From Comamonadaceae bacterium (GTDB lineage: Bacteria; Pseudomonadota; Gammaproteobacteria; Burkholderiales; Burkholderiaceae_C): a stretch of 43,924 nucleotides of DNA. This document shows, piece after piece, positions 17,399 to 26,188 of this stretch. Under the pieces are notes generated by a model. The model searched no databases. It was not told the origin of the DNA and saw only the letters and a program-made list of their open reading frames with translations. The stretch's first letter is position 1; every line of letters begins with the position of its first letter. The DNA lies in NCBI GenBank assembly GCA_027483665.1, contig JAIXUC010000011.1, forward strand, positions 1 through 43,924. Direction: 5' to 3'. Made by a program: the position numbers and the translations under genes.

Positions 17399-19291
17399 TC
17401 ATCCAGCGGCGCTGGACGAGCTGCTGACAAAGCCGCTCACATGTCGCGCCAGTGTTTGACGCAAGGCGGCTTCATCGCCTTTTTCCGCTTGGTCTTGCAG
17501 CTGCGCCAACACTGGCGCCAGCTCAACCCAAGGCAAGAAATCTTCGCGCGCTTGCAAGATGCGCGGGTGCTGCGTGGGCTGTGGGTCGTCGCCAATCAGC
17601 AGCTCTTCATACAGCTTCTCGCCGGGGCGCAGACCAGTGATCTCGATGGCGATATCGCCTTGCGGGTTGTCGACATCGCGCACGCTCAGGCCTGAAAGGC
17701 GCACCATGCGCTCGGCCAACTCGCCAATTCGCACCGGCTCGCCCATGTCGAGCACGAACACCTCGCCGCCTTGGGCCATGCCGCCGGCTTGCAGCACCAG
17801 TTGCGCCGCCTCCGGAATGGTCATGAAGTAGCGCGTGACGTCCGGGTGGGTGAGGGTGATGGGCCCGCCCGAGCGGATTTGCCTGCGAAACAGCGGCACC
17901 ACGCTGCCGCTGGAGCCGAGCACGTTGCCAAAGCGCACCATGCAAAACACGGTCGAGTGGTCGCCGCGTGCGGCCAGCGCCTGCAGCACCAGCTCGGCCA
18001 TGCGCTTGGATGCACCCATGACGTTGGTCGGGCGCACGGCTTTGTCCGTAGAAATCAACACGACATGCTGCACCCCACAAGCCATGGCTGCGAGCGCCAC
18101 GCTGCGGGTCCCCAGGGTGTTGTTGGCCACGCCCTCGGCCACGTTGTGTTCCACCAGCGGCACGTGCTTGTAAGCCGCTGCGTGGTAGACCGTGTTGGGA
18201 CGCCAGTGGTCAAACACCTCTTGCATGCGCCGCGCGTCGCGCACGTCGGCCAGCAGCGCCTCCACCTGCACCGCCAGCCCCAAACGGCGCGATGTGGCGA
18301 TCAGCTCGGCATGAATCGCGTACAGCGCGAACTCGCTGTGCTCCAGAAGCACCAACACGCGCGGCTTTTCTGCCAAGATTTGTCGGCAAAGCTCACTGCC
18401 AATGCTGCCACCAGCGCCGGTCACCAGCACGACGGCCGCGCTGATGTTACGGGCCAGCAAAGCCGGTTGTGGTGCCACCGGCGGGCGGCCCAGCAGGTCT
18501 TCAACATCCAGCTCTTTCAAGTCGGCCAGTGCCACCTTGCCTTGGGCCAACTCCGACAAGCCAGGCAGCGAACGCACATGTACCGGCAGCGGCGCCAAAG
18601 CCGACAAAATCTCATTGCGCCGCGCCCGGCTCGCCGAGGGCATGGCTAGCACCACGTCAGACACTTGCAAGCGTTCAATGAGGGCCGGCAACTGCTCTGG
18701 CGCATGCACCTTCAGGCCATTGATGGACAGGCCTTTCAGCGCTGTGCTGTCGTCCAAGAAACCCACCGCCTCGAACTCCAGCGCACTGGCGAAAGCCCCT
18801 GCCATCTGCCGCCCGGCAGAGCCAGCGCCGTAAATCAAAACCCGTCTGCGCACGCCGCTCAAACGCAGCCCCTGCAAACGTGACACGTCGAGCGCTCGGC
18901 GCACCAATGCGCGCAAGCCGGCCAGCAACAGCAGCAGCAGCAAAGGCTGGATCAAGCCCACCGAGCGCGGCACGTCGGGCAACTGCAGCGTCAACAGCAA
19001 GCCGAAGTACAGAACGCCATAAGCCAGCACCGACAGCACGATGGCACGCATGGCGACCATGCCGGCAAATCGAAAAACTGTTCTGTAAAGCCCCGCTGCT
19101 AAGAACACGGGCGCCGCCAGCAGGGGCGCGAGCGCATAGGCCCACCACTGAGCCCCGCTGGGCAGATGCGGGCCATCCAAGCGCAGCGAAAAAGCCAGCC
19201 AGACGGCCAGCACACCCATGGCGGCATCGGCCAAAAGCGCCAGCAACTGCTTGAGCAGCCGCGGTTGTTGAATGAGGCGGTGGCGCCACAT
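17399..19291 (-). CDS. Membrane UDP-sugar 4,6-dehydratase, PglF/WbpM/CapD type
   Basis: The 630-residue protein starts with about four transmembrane segments (to residue ~135), followed by a Rossmann domain with LIYGAGSAGRQMAG and a second one with LVTGAGGSIGSELCRQIL near residue 290. STDKAVRPTNVMGASKRMAE carries the Met-xxx-Lys active site that replaces Tyr in this family. It would convert UDP-GlcNAc to the 4-keto-6-deoxy sugar at the inner membrane. With the three genes upstream it forms a PglF-E-D-C set for UDP-N,N'-diacetylbacillosamine. It is the last gene of the long minus-strand cluster. Alternative product: UDP-QuiNAc or UDP-FucNAc, if the neighbours act elsewhere. Confidence 0.92.
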   Translation of the reverse strand: MWRHRLIQQPRLLKQLLALLADAAMGVLAVWLAFSLRLDGPHLPSGAQWWAYALAPLLAAPVFLAAGLYRTVFRFAGMVAMRAIVLSVLAYGVLYFGLLLTLQLPDVPRSVGLIQPLLLLLLLAGLRALVRRALDVSRLQGLRLSGVRRRVLIYGAGSAGRQMAGAFASALEFEAVGFLDDSTALKGLSINGLKVHAPEQLPALIERLQVSDVVLAMPSASRARRNEILSALAPLPVHVRSLPGLSELAQGKVALADLKELDVEDLLGRPPVAPQPALLARNISAAVVLVTGAGGSIGSELCRQILAEKPRVLVLLEHSEFALYAIHAELIATSRRLGLAVQVEALLADVRDARRMQEVFDHWRPNTVYHAAAYKHVPLVEHNVAEGVANNTLGTRSVALAAMACGVQHVVLISTDKAVRPTNVMGASKRMAELVLQALAARGDHSTVFCMVRFGNVLGSSGSVVPLFRRQIRSGGPITLTHPDVTRYFMTIPEAAQLVLQAGGMAQGGEVFVLDMGEPVRIGELAERMVRLSGLSVRDVDNPQGDIAIEITGLRPGEKLYEELLIGDDPQPTQHPRILQAREDFLPWVELAPVLAQLQDQAEKGDEAALRQTLARHVSGFVSSSSSAAG

Positions 19292-19361
19292 GGTGATGTT
19301 TGCGATCTGTGCCGGGGGCGCTGAACGAGGGACTGATTGAGCGAGCCGACTGGAGGGCTTT

Positions 19362-20642
19362 TCAGGCGCTGATGGAGGTGGTGCTCATGGCCACACGTGC
19401 ATCGGCACTTTGACTGGCTTGCGCCAACACCTCGCGCAGCGCGTCGGTGGTGGCTTGCAAGTTGGCCTCGGTCAGCGTGGGATGCACCAGGAACATCAGC
19501 GAGGTTTCGCCCAAGCGGCGCGCGTTGGGCAGCGGCTGTGCCGGGCGCCAGCCGGTGTTGTCGAAGGCTTTCTCCAAGTACACCTCGGAGCACGAGCCTT
19601 GGTAGGCCGGCACGCCGCGCTGCATCAGCTCGGCGGCGATGCGGTCTCTGGTCCAACCCGGCTTCAAGTGTTCTGGGCGCACCTGCACGTAGCACTTGTA
19701 CCAAGCGTGTTGGCAAGCGGTCTCTGCAAGCTCGGCGCGCGAGCAGGCTCCCGCTTTGGCTGAAGGGCATGAGCTGCCGCATCGAAACAGGGGCGTTTGC
19801 ACCGCCGCATAAGGCGCACAGGCTTGCAAGATGCGCTGCGCGTTGGCGCTGCGTTGCGCGGTCCATTCGGCCATATGGCGCAGTTGAATACGCCCGATCA
19901 CGGCCTGCATTTCCAGCATGCGCCAGTTGGTTCCAAAGGATTCGTGCAGCCACCGAAAGCCGGGCGGGTGCTGACGCTCATAAACCGCCTCCCAGCTTTT
20001 GCCGTGGTCTTTGTAGGACCACATGCGCTGCCACAGCTCACGGCTTTGGGTGGTGACCATGCCGCCTTCGCCGCCGGTGGTCATGATCTTGTCTTGGCAA
20101 AAAGACCAGGCACCCACATGGCCGATGGTGCCCACATGCCGCCCTTTGTAGCGCGCGCCGTGGGCTTGGGCACAGTCTTCAATCACCTTCAGACCGCGCG
20201 CCCCGGCCAAGGCCATGATCGGGTCCATGTCACAGGGCCAGCCGGCCAAGTGAACGCACACCACGGCTCGGGTGCGCGGGGTGAGCACCGCCTCGATGGT
20301 GCGTGCGCTCAGGTTGCCACTGTCAGGCTCTACATCTGCAAACACGGGCACCGCCCCCGCATTCACCACGCACGAGACCGAGGCTAGGAACGTGCGCGGC
20401 GTCACCACCACTTCATCACCCGGGCCGATGCCCAGCGCTTTGAGGGCCACATCCAGCGCCAGCGTGCCGTTGGCCAAGGCCACGGCGTGTGCAGCACCGC
20501 ACCACTGCGCAAACTCTTCTTCGAAGCGTCGGCATTCCTCGCCGGTCCAGTAGTTCACGCGGTTCGAGGCCAGCACCCGCGCCACGGCTTCAACCTCTTG
20601 CGGGGTGAAGCTGGGCCAAGGTGCAAAGGCGGTGTTCAGCAT
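19362..20642 (-). CDS. PLP-dependent sugar aminotransferase (DegT/PglE-like)
   Basis: The 426-residue DegT/DnrJ/EryC1/StrS enzyme has VALANGTLALDVALKALGIG, VIEDCAQAHGA and WSFCQDKIMTTGGEGGMV with the PLP lysine. It probably aminates the keto sugar made by the PglF-like enzyme. Residues about 288-317 form an extra cysteine-rich stretch (five Cys in 30 residues) between the core and the HAWYK motif, not typical of the family. It begins four bases after the PglD-like stop. Downstream, 70 bp separate it from the dehydratase gene. Confidence 0.9.
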   Translation of the reverse strand: MLNTAFAPWPSFTPQEVEAVARVLASNRVNYWTGEECRRFEEEFAQWCGAAHAVALANGTLALDVALKALGIGPGDEVVVTPRTFLASVSCVVNAGAVPVFADVEPDSGNLSARTIEAVLTPRTRAVVCVHLAGWPCDMDPIMALAGARGLKVIEDCAQAHGARYKGRHVGTIGHVGAWSFCQDKIMTTGGEGGMVTTQSRELWQRMWSYKDHGKSWEAVYERQHPPGFRWLHESFGTNWRMLEMQAVIGRIQLRHMAEWTAQRSANAQRILQACAPYAAVQTPLFRCGSSCPSAKAGACSRAELAETACQHAWYKCYVQVRPEHLKPGWTRDRIAAELMQRGVPAYQGSCSEVYLEKAFDNTGWRPAQPLPNARRLGETSLMFLVHPTLTEANLQATTDALREVLAQASQSADARVAMSTTSISA

Positions 20643-20646
20643 GGCA

Positions 20647-21327
20647 TCAAGCTTTCAGCAAGCGGGCGGGGTTGCCAACCACAGTAGCACCGGGCGGCAC
20701 GTCGTTCAAGACCACAGCACCCATGCCCACCACAGCACCCGCGCCAATGTGCAAGGGCTGGCCTGGGGCGCCTTGGCGAATGAGCGCGCCCGCGCCCAGG
20801 TAGGCACCGTCGCCGATGTGTACGTTGCCGTTGCAATGCACGCCGGGGGCGAAGGTGACGAAGTCACCAATCACGCAGTCGTGCTCGATGTAGCTGTACA
20901 GGTTGGCATGAAAGTGGCGGCCGATGCGGATGTTGGAGGTGAGCGTGACAAAAGGGCTGAGCACCGCGCCTTCGCCCAGATGCACCTCGTCCATCTGCAC
21001 CACGTTGGCAGCCCGCGCTTCGACAAAGCCCACGCCGTCTGCAGCACAGCGCTCGGCCAGTTGGCGGCGCACCGAAGGCTTTGACACGCACAGACTGACT
21101 GCTTTGCTGCTGGCGGGCAGCGCCAGGAACTGCGCGTAACTCAGGCAAGGGTGGCCGTTGACTTGCGTCAGCGGGTTACCTGCATCTTCTCGGGCCAAGG
21201 CGTCATCAATGAACACCAAGGACGCCGCGTCGGGCTCGCCCCAGGCACCGGCCAGCCACGCGGCGCGCATCAGCGGCATCACGCCGCGTCCGCAACCACT
21301 GGCACCGTAAACACCGACCGTTTTCAT
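20647..21327 (-). CDS. Sugar O/N-acetyltransferase, NeuD/PglD type (left-handed beta-helix)
   Basis: The 226-residue protein begins with a Rossmann-like pocket (VGVYGASGCGRGVMPL) and ends with hexapeptide repeats (SNIRIGRHFHANLYSYIEHDCVIGDFVTFAPGV..., GAGAVVGMGAVVLNDVPPG), the PglD/NeuD layout. The His in YIEHD is the expected catalytic base. It would acetylate the 4-amino sugar using acetyl-CoA, giving UDP-diNAcBac. Its ATG overlaps the sugar transferase stop (ATGA). Confidence 0.9.
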   Translation of the reverse strand: MKTVGVYGASGCGRGVMPLMRAAWLAGAWGEPDAASLVFIDDALAREDAGNPLTQVNGHPCLSYAQFLALPASSKAVSLCVSKPSVRRQLAERCAADGVGFVEARAANVVQMDEVHLGEGAVLSPFVTLTSNIRIGRHFHANLYSYIEHDCVIGDFVTFAPGVHCNGNVHIGDGAYLGAGALIRQGAPGQPLHIGAGAVVGMGAVVLNDVPPGATVVGNPARLLKA

Positions 21328-21932
21328 ACGCCGGAATTGTCGCCGCCCGAGCCCCGGAAGCGCGGCATGCCCACCTCACCCGCCGCGCTGATGCCTTCAC
21401 GCCGCAGCACCTTGGCCACCGTCATCCACAAAATGCGCAGGTCAAGCGCCAGCGATTGGTGGTCCACATACCAAACGTCCAGCCGAAAGCGCTCTTCCCA
21501 AGTCTGCGCATTGCGGCCATTCACCTGCGCCCAACCCGTGATGCCTGGCCTCACCTCATGCCGACGCGCCTGCTCGGGGGAATACAGCGGCAGGTACTCC
21601 ATGAGCAAAGGCCGCGGCCCCACCAAGCTCATGTCACCGCGCAACACGTTGATGAGCTGCGGCAACTCGTCCAGGCTCCAGCGCCGCAAGCGCGCACCCA
21701 AGGGCGTCAGCCGCAAAGCATCCGACAAAGGCTGGCCATCAGAGCCGAGCGCATCGCGCATGGAGCGGAACTTCAGCAACTCGAAAGGCCGACCGTCCAA
21801 GCCGGGCCGGGTTTGGCGGAACAGCACCGGGCTGCCCATGTCACGTCGAATGGCCCAAGCGCAGGCCAGCATGAGGGGCCACAAAAGGAGGAGGGCGGTG
21901 GCGGAGACCCAGAGGTCAAGGATTCGCTTCAT
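21324..21932 (-). CDS. Initiating phosphoglycosyl transferase, PglC type
   Basis: The 202-residue bacterial sugar transferase has one N-terminal hydrophobic re-entrant segment (LWVSATALLLLWPLMLACAW), then VLFRQTRPGLDGRPFELLKFRSMRDA, DELPQLINVLRGDMSLVGPRPLL and RPGITGWAQVNGRN. This is the small PglC-type monotopic enzyme (no multi-span N-terminal half as in WbaP). It would move the phospho-sugar from the UDP-sugar onto undecaprenyl phosphate, starting each repeat unit. Adjacency to PglF/E/D-like genes suggests a diNAcBac-1-P donor. Confidence 0.93.
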   Translation of the reverse strand: MKRILDLWVSATALLLLWPLMLACAWAIRRDMGSPVLFRQTRPGLDGRPFELLKFRSMRDALGSDGQPLSDALRLTPLGARLRRWSLDELPQLINVLRGDMSLVGPRPLLMEYLPLYSPEQARRHEVRPGITGWAQVNGRNAQTWEERFRLDVWYVDHQSLALDLRILWMTVAKVLRREGISAAGEVGMPRFRGSGGDNSGV

Positions 21933-21935
21933 CGC

Positions 21936-23093
21936 TTAGTCAACGCTTCTGGTTGTCGCATGGTCTGAAAGCCCCATCCAACACAGCATGTCGCGATTCA
22001 CGGCGTGAACATCAAACAAGCGTTGCGCCCGCTGTCGGCTGGCCGCACCCATGCGAGCGCACAACGCGGGATCGTCGACCAACTGGGCCATGGCGGCGTG
22101 CAGCGAAGCTGCGTCACCCACGGGTACCAACAGGCCGTTCACCCCATGCTCCACCACTTCGCGGCAGCCAGGGGCATCGGTGGTGATAACCGCTCGACCA
22201 GTTGCAAGCGCTTCAAGCCCGGTCCTGGGAACGCCCTCGCGGTAAGACGGCAAAACAAAGACACTGCAGCTCCGCAGAGCGGGGCGGACATCGTCCAGTT
22301 GGCCCCAGTAAGTCAAGGAGCCTTCATCATGCCAGCGCTGCACTTCGACCAGCGGCACTGCTGAGGGGTTGGTATCCGGTGGGCCAACCAGATGCACCTG
22401 CGCTTTGGGGTGGCTGCTGCGCAGCAGTGCAGCGGCTTGGGCGTATTCCCGTAGCCCCTTGTCGGCCAACAGCCTCGCGATCATCAGGAACTTGGGCTGT
22501 TGCGGTAGGTCAGGCGAGTGGGCGAAGTCCGCAAGGTCGACCCCAGAGCCCGCCACCACGAGGGCGCGTGAAGGATCGCGCAGCAAGTCTTGCTGAATAA
22601 AGTAGGCCTTGTCGTCTGAGTTTTGAAATATGACTCGATGACTGAGCTGCATCGCTACGCGATAAAGCAAGCGTGCCAGTGCAGCAAGCCCGCGCCGTTT
22701 CAGGCTATCGGTCGGCCCGCTGGTGAATGCGAAGCCCAGACCTGTGATCAGTGAGACTCGCCGCGGCACGCCCGCCAGCCAAGCCGCAACCATGCCCCAC
22801 ACCACCGGTTTGATGGTGTAGGCCAAGACCACATCTGGCCTGTACTGGCGCATCCGTCGCCACAGGCTCCAAACCGTGCGCAGATCGCTCACCGGGTTCA
22901 TGCCTGTGCGTTGAAAAGGAGCCGCGCACCAGTCCACCCCCCAAGCTTTCAGCCTCGAGGGGATATCTTCGACCGCTGTTGGCGGTGAGCACGCCAAGAC
23001 TTGGTGACCAGCCGCCACCAGAGCGCGCAGCAAGGCACCACGAAAGTTCACCAGTGATTCAGCCGTGCTGCCGATGACCAAGACTCTCGACAT
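21936..23093 (-). CDS. Glycosyltransferase family 4, PglA-like
   Basis: The 385-residue GT-B enzyme has an N-terminal acceptor domain (VLVIGSTAESLVNFRGALL; KPVVWGMVAAWLAG) and a C-terminal GT4 donor domain with FLMIARLLADKGLREYAQAA, SYREGVPRTGLEALATGRAVITTDAPGCREVV (the E-x7-E motif). It is probably the second sugar transferase, acting on the diNAcBac-lipid, because it lies 3 bp from the PglC-like gene. Start ATG abuts the stop of the upstream asparagine synthase gene. Confidence 0.9.
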   Translation of the reverse strand: MSRVLVIGSTAESLVNFRGALLRALVAAGHQVLACSPPTAVEDIPSRLKAWGVDWCAAPFQRTGMNPVSDLRTVWSLWRRMRQYRPDVVLAYTIKPVVWGMVAAWLAGVPRRVSLITGLGFAFTSGPTDSLKRRGLAALARLLYRVAMQLSHRVIFQNSDDKAYFIQQDLLRDPSRALVVAGSGVDLADFAHSPDLPQQPKFLMIARLLADKGLREYAQAAALLRSSHPKAQVHLVGPPDTNPSAVPLVEVQRWHDEGSLTYWGQLDDVRPALRSCSVFVLPSYREGVPRTGLEALATGRAVITTDAPGCREVVEHGVNGLLVPVGDAASLHAAMAQLVDDPALCARMGAASRQRAQRLFDVHAVNRDMLCWMGLSDHATTRSVD

Positions 23094-25046
23094 TCAGCGC
23101 ATCGCCTTCTGAAAAGACGGCGCGCGCCAGTGTTCGCGCCAAGCCAACAACATCAGCACGTTCCATAAACCATGTTGGCGGTTGGTGCCTGCCAGATGAG
23201 ACTGCCACATGCGCTGTATGTCTGGCCCCAGCAGATCGTGGCTTTCAGGGCCGCTCATCAGCGACTGTGCCCAGTCCTTCAACGGTCCGCGCAACCACGC
23301 ATCCAAGGGAATGCCGAAACCCTGCTTGGGCCGGTCGACCAGCGCCCGCGGCACGCAGCGGTCCAACAACTGGCGCAGCAGCCACTTACCTTGACCGTGA
23401 CGAATTTTCTGGTGCATGGGCAGCGACCAAGCCAGGCGCATCACCCTTTCATCGAGGAAAGGCGCGCGGGTCTCAAGGGATGCGGCCATGGCCGCTCTAT
23501 CAACCTTCACCAAGATGTCATCAGTCAGGTAAGTCAGGGAGTCCACGGCCATCATCTGCTGCACAAAGGTGGGCAGCTTGGGCCAGTCATTGGGTGTCGT
23601 GATGAGGGTCGAAGGCTCTTGTGGATGCTGCAAAGGCAACGGCCCTCGCCAAGGGCTGCAAAGCTGCGCGTACAGGGCTTGCGGGCTTCCAGCGCCCAGC
23701 ACCTCGGCCAACTTGTGCAGCTTGTCGCCGAACTGACTGACCCGCCCACGCTTGGGAAGCAAGCCACCCAAGGCGCGAGACCACTCATCCCATTGGGCGG
23801 CGCTGACTGACAACACCAGCTGCGCTGCCTGCCGCCGGATCGGTACTGGAAGCCAGCCGATGCGCCGCCACAGCGCCGGGGCCCACAGATAGCGGTTGTA
23901 GCCACCAAACAGCTCGTCACCTGCATCGCCCGACAAGCAAACGGTGACGTGCTGCCGCGTGAGCGCGCACACCAAATGCGTCGGAATCTGAGAGGAGTCG
24001 CCAAAGGGTTCGTCGTACATCTGCGACAGCTTGGGAATCACGGCCAGCGCATCTGTCGCGCTCACGCGAAGCTCGGTGTGCCGAGTGCCCAAGTGCTTGG
24101 CTACCTCGCGTGCGTGCACAGCCTCGTCGTACCCACTCTCCTCAAAGCCCACCGTGAAAGAGCGCACCGGTTGGCCCGCGTGGCGCTGCATCAAGGCCAC
24201 GATGAGCGAAGAGTCGATGCCCCCTGACAGCAGCGCCCCCAAAGGAACATCTGCCAAGCCTTGCTCCGCCACGGCGGCGCCCAAGGTTTGTTCCAGTGCG
24301 TCTAACGCCTGCTCGTCGCTGACTGCTTGTGGATCCGCGGCTGCCTGCAAGGCCATTTCATCGAAGCGCCACCAAGCCTTGGGCTGGGGCGCGAGGCTTT
24401 CCCCTTGTCGGAGGCTCACGACATGTCCAGGTGGCAGTTTGAAGATGCCCTTCCAAATGGATCGAGGCGAGGGCACGTAGCCGTAGCGCAGAAACAAGGC
24501 CACCGACTGCGGGTCTTCCTCTGGCGCACGGGCGCTGGCGGCAAGCAGTGCTTTGAGTTCAGAGCCGAACAACCACTCGCCCCCCAGCATGCCGTAGTAC
24601 AGCGGCTTCTCGCCCATCCGGTCGCGTGCCAGCGTCAGGGTTTGCTGCTCTCGGTCCCACAGAGCCAGAGCCCACATGCCACGGCAGCGAGTCAGGGTGG
24701 CCTCCAGCCCCCAGTGCGTGATGCCAGCCAACAGCGTCTCGGTGTCGGAGTGGCCGCGCCATGGGAGATCGGCTGGCAACTCGGCGCGAAGCTCGGCGTG
24801 GTTGTAAACCTCCCCGTTGTAGGTCAACACGTAACGACCGCTGTGCGAGGCCATGGGTTGGTGTCCGGCAGAAGACAGGTCCACGATGGCCAAGCGGCGG
24901 TGCGCCAAACCGATGCCCGCCGCTTCATCCCACCACAGGCCCTCGTCGTCTGGCCCGCGGTGGATCAGCTGCCGCGCCATGGTTGCCAGCCTCGCTTCGG
25001 GCTCCGACAGCGCTGTGGGTGAAAGGATTCCGGCTAAGCCGCACAT
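23094..25046 (-). CDS. Asparagine synthase-like amidotransferase, copy 1
   Basis: The 650-residue class II glutamine amidotransferase has MCGLAG with the nucleophilic Cys2, HRRLAIVDLSSAGHQPM, YNGEVYNH and GHSDTETLL in the glutaminase domain (1-200), and the synthetase PPi loop LLSGGIDSSLIV, with LSGDAGDELFGGYNRY in the C-terminal half. ATG at 25046 puts Cys at position 2; nine further in-frame codons lie upstream. It could be true AsnB or, in this setting, an enzyme turning a uronic acid into a uronamide. ATG overlaps the upstream gene stop by one base (TGATG). Confidence 0.92.
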   Translation of the reverse strand: MCGLAGILSPTALSEPEARLATMARQLIHRGPDDEGLWWDEAAGIGLAHRRLAIVDLSSAGHQPMASHSGRYVLTYNGEVYNHAELRAELPADLPWRGHSDTETLLAGITHWGLEATLTRCRGMWALALWDREQQTLTLARDRMGEKPLYYGMLGGEWLFGSELKALLAASARAPEEDPQSVALFLRYGYVPSPRSIWKGIFKLPPGHVVSLRQGESLAPQPKAWWRFDEMALQAAADPQAVSDEQALDALEQTLGAAVAEQGLADVPLGALLSGGIDSSLIVALMQRHAGQPVRSFTVGFEESGYDEAVHAREVAKHLGTRHTELRVSATDALAVIPKLSQMYDEPFGDSSQIPTHLVCALTRQHVTVCLSGDAGDELFGGYNRYLWAPALWRRIGWLPVPIRRQAAQLVLSVSAAQWDEWSRALGGLLPKRGRVSQFGDKLHKLAEVLGAGSPQALYAQLCSPWRGPLPLQHPQEPSTLITTPNDWPKLPTFVQQMMAVDSLTYLTDDILVKVDRAAMAASLETRAPFLDERVMRLAWSLPMHQKIRHGQGKWLLRQLLDRCVPRALVDRPKQGFGIPLDAWLRGPLKDWAQSLMSGPESHDLLGPDIQRMWQSHLAGTNRQHGLWNVLMLLAWREHWRAPSFQKAMR

Positions 25047-26188
25047 CAATGTGCCCCTCGCCCAGCCCACCAAGCTTTCAATTGATCATGCAGCCCCGCC
25101 AGCAGCCGGGCCTTATCGATATAGGGCTTGGCCGCAGCACTCACCTCTTGTCGACTCCGATGCCTGAGTGAGCGAGCGTAAGAGACGATCTGGTCTATAT
25201 CTGCAGGTCCCTTTAGATAAAACGGAAAGTCGTCTGGAAGCGCTGAGTCGACATGTCCTGCATAAACCGGTACCCCAGCTTGGAGGTAGTCACGCACTTT
25301 GAGCGTGCATGCCTCTCGCATTCCCTTGCTTTCAAGGGCAAATGACGAAAGGCCGACCCATGCCCTGGCCATTACTTGGCTCACCTGAGCGCTGTCAAGA
25401 AGTCCATGGAACACGATTCGCTGATCCCCGGCAGTAGCCGCCGCACTACCGTGCGGTGTTGCGCCAATGATGTGAAGCGTGAAAGACTGATTGCTGTTGC
25501 TTGTCGAGTGCAACAGCTTATCGAGGCCGTGCCATTCATAAAAGAAAGCTGCAGCAAACACGATCTCGACCGATTCCGAGCGTTCGTCTGCAGCCACAGG
25601 TGCGTCAACTGACGGCCACAGGATGCCATTGGGGTAAGTGAACGCTGGTGTCTGTGGTGGCAATTGCGCCCGCGACCTCTCATGTTGGGCAATCTCGTTG
25701 GTCATGCACACGATGGCCGAAGCTCTTTGAACGACGGAACGACCCAGCAGGCGTTCAATCGCTAACTGTAGGCGCGCTTCTCGGTAACGAGCACTCCCCA
25801 ACTCATGCTCTTCCATGGTGTGATGGACGGTGACGTACGGACCCCATACCCAGCTAAAAAGAAATTGAATCGGGTCCCCGGCGGAAAACCTGATGAGCAC
25901 CAGTTGGCCAGACCGCGAGGCCATCCACACGCGGACACCAAATTGCATCCGCAGTACTAAATATGAAAACAATCGGCGAACGCCCGGAAACGTTCGGGCA
26001 GTGGTTTGGTCGCTTGGTCGAATCAACTCAACTTCCCAAGCAAGTGCCAACCGCTTCGCTGCAACCAACTCGTGCTGCATCTGCCGAACCACCCCGGGCG
26101 AAGGGTTGAGAGATACCGCAGCGTGGAAGACCCGCAAGACGGGGTCTTGGCTTGGTCCAGGTGAGACAACTGATGCGGTATCAGTCAT
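25046..26188 (-). CDS. Glycosyltransferase (GT-B, family 1/4-like)
   Basis: The product has 380 residues. The C-terminal half shows a GT4-like donor domain: EIVFAAAFFYEWHGLDKLL, HIIGATPHGS, VFHGLLDSAQVSQVMARAWVGLSSFAL, then KVRDYLQAGVPVYAG. The N-terminal half has HHTMEEHELG and is less typical. The donor and linkage are unknown. It overlaps the upstream asparagine synthase copy 2 by 8 bp and the downstream copy 1 by one base, so the three are translated together. GC falls here relative to the left part of the cluster. Confidence 0.8.
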   Translation of the reverse strand: MTDTASVVSPGPSQDPVLRVFHAAVSLNPSPGVVRQMQHELVAAKRLALAWEVELIRPSDQTTARTFPGVRRLFSYLVLRMQFGVRVWMASRSGQLVLIRFSAGDPIQFLFSWVWGPYVTVHHTMEEHELGSARYREARLQLAIERLLGRSVVQRASAIVCMTNEIAQHERSRAQLPPQTPAFTYPNGILWPSVDAPVAADERSESVEIVFAAAFFYEWHGLDKLLHSTSNSNQSFTLHIIGATPHGSAAATAGDQRIVFHGLLDSAQVSQVMARAWVGLSSFALESKGMREACTLKVRDYLQAGVPVYAGHVDSALPDDFPFYLKGPADIDQIVSYARSLRHRSRQEVSAAAKPYIDKARLLAGLHDQLKAWWAGRGAH

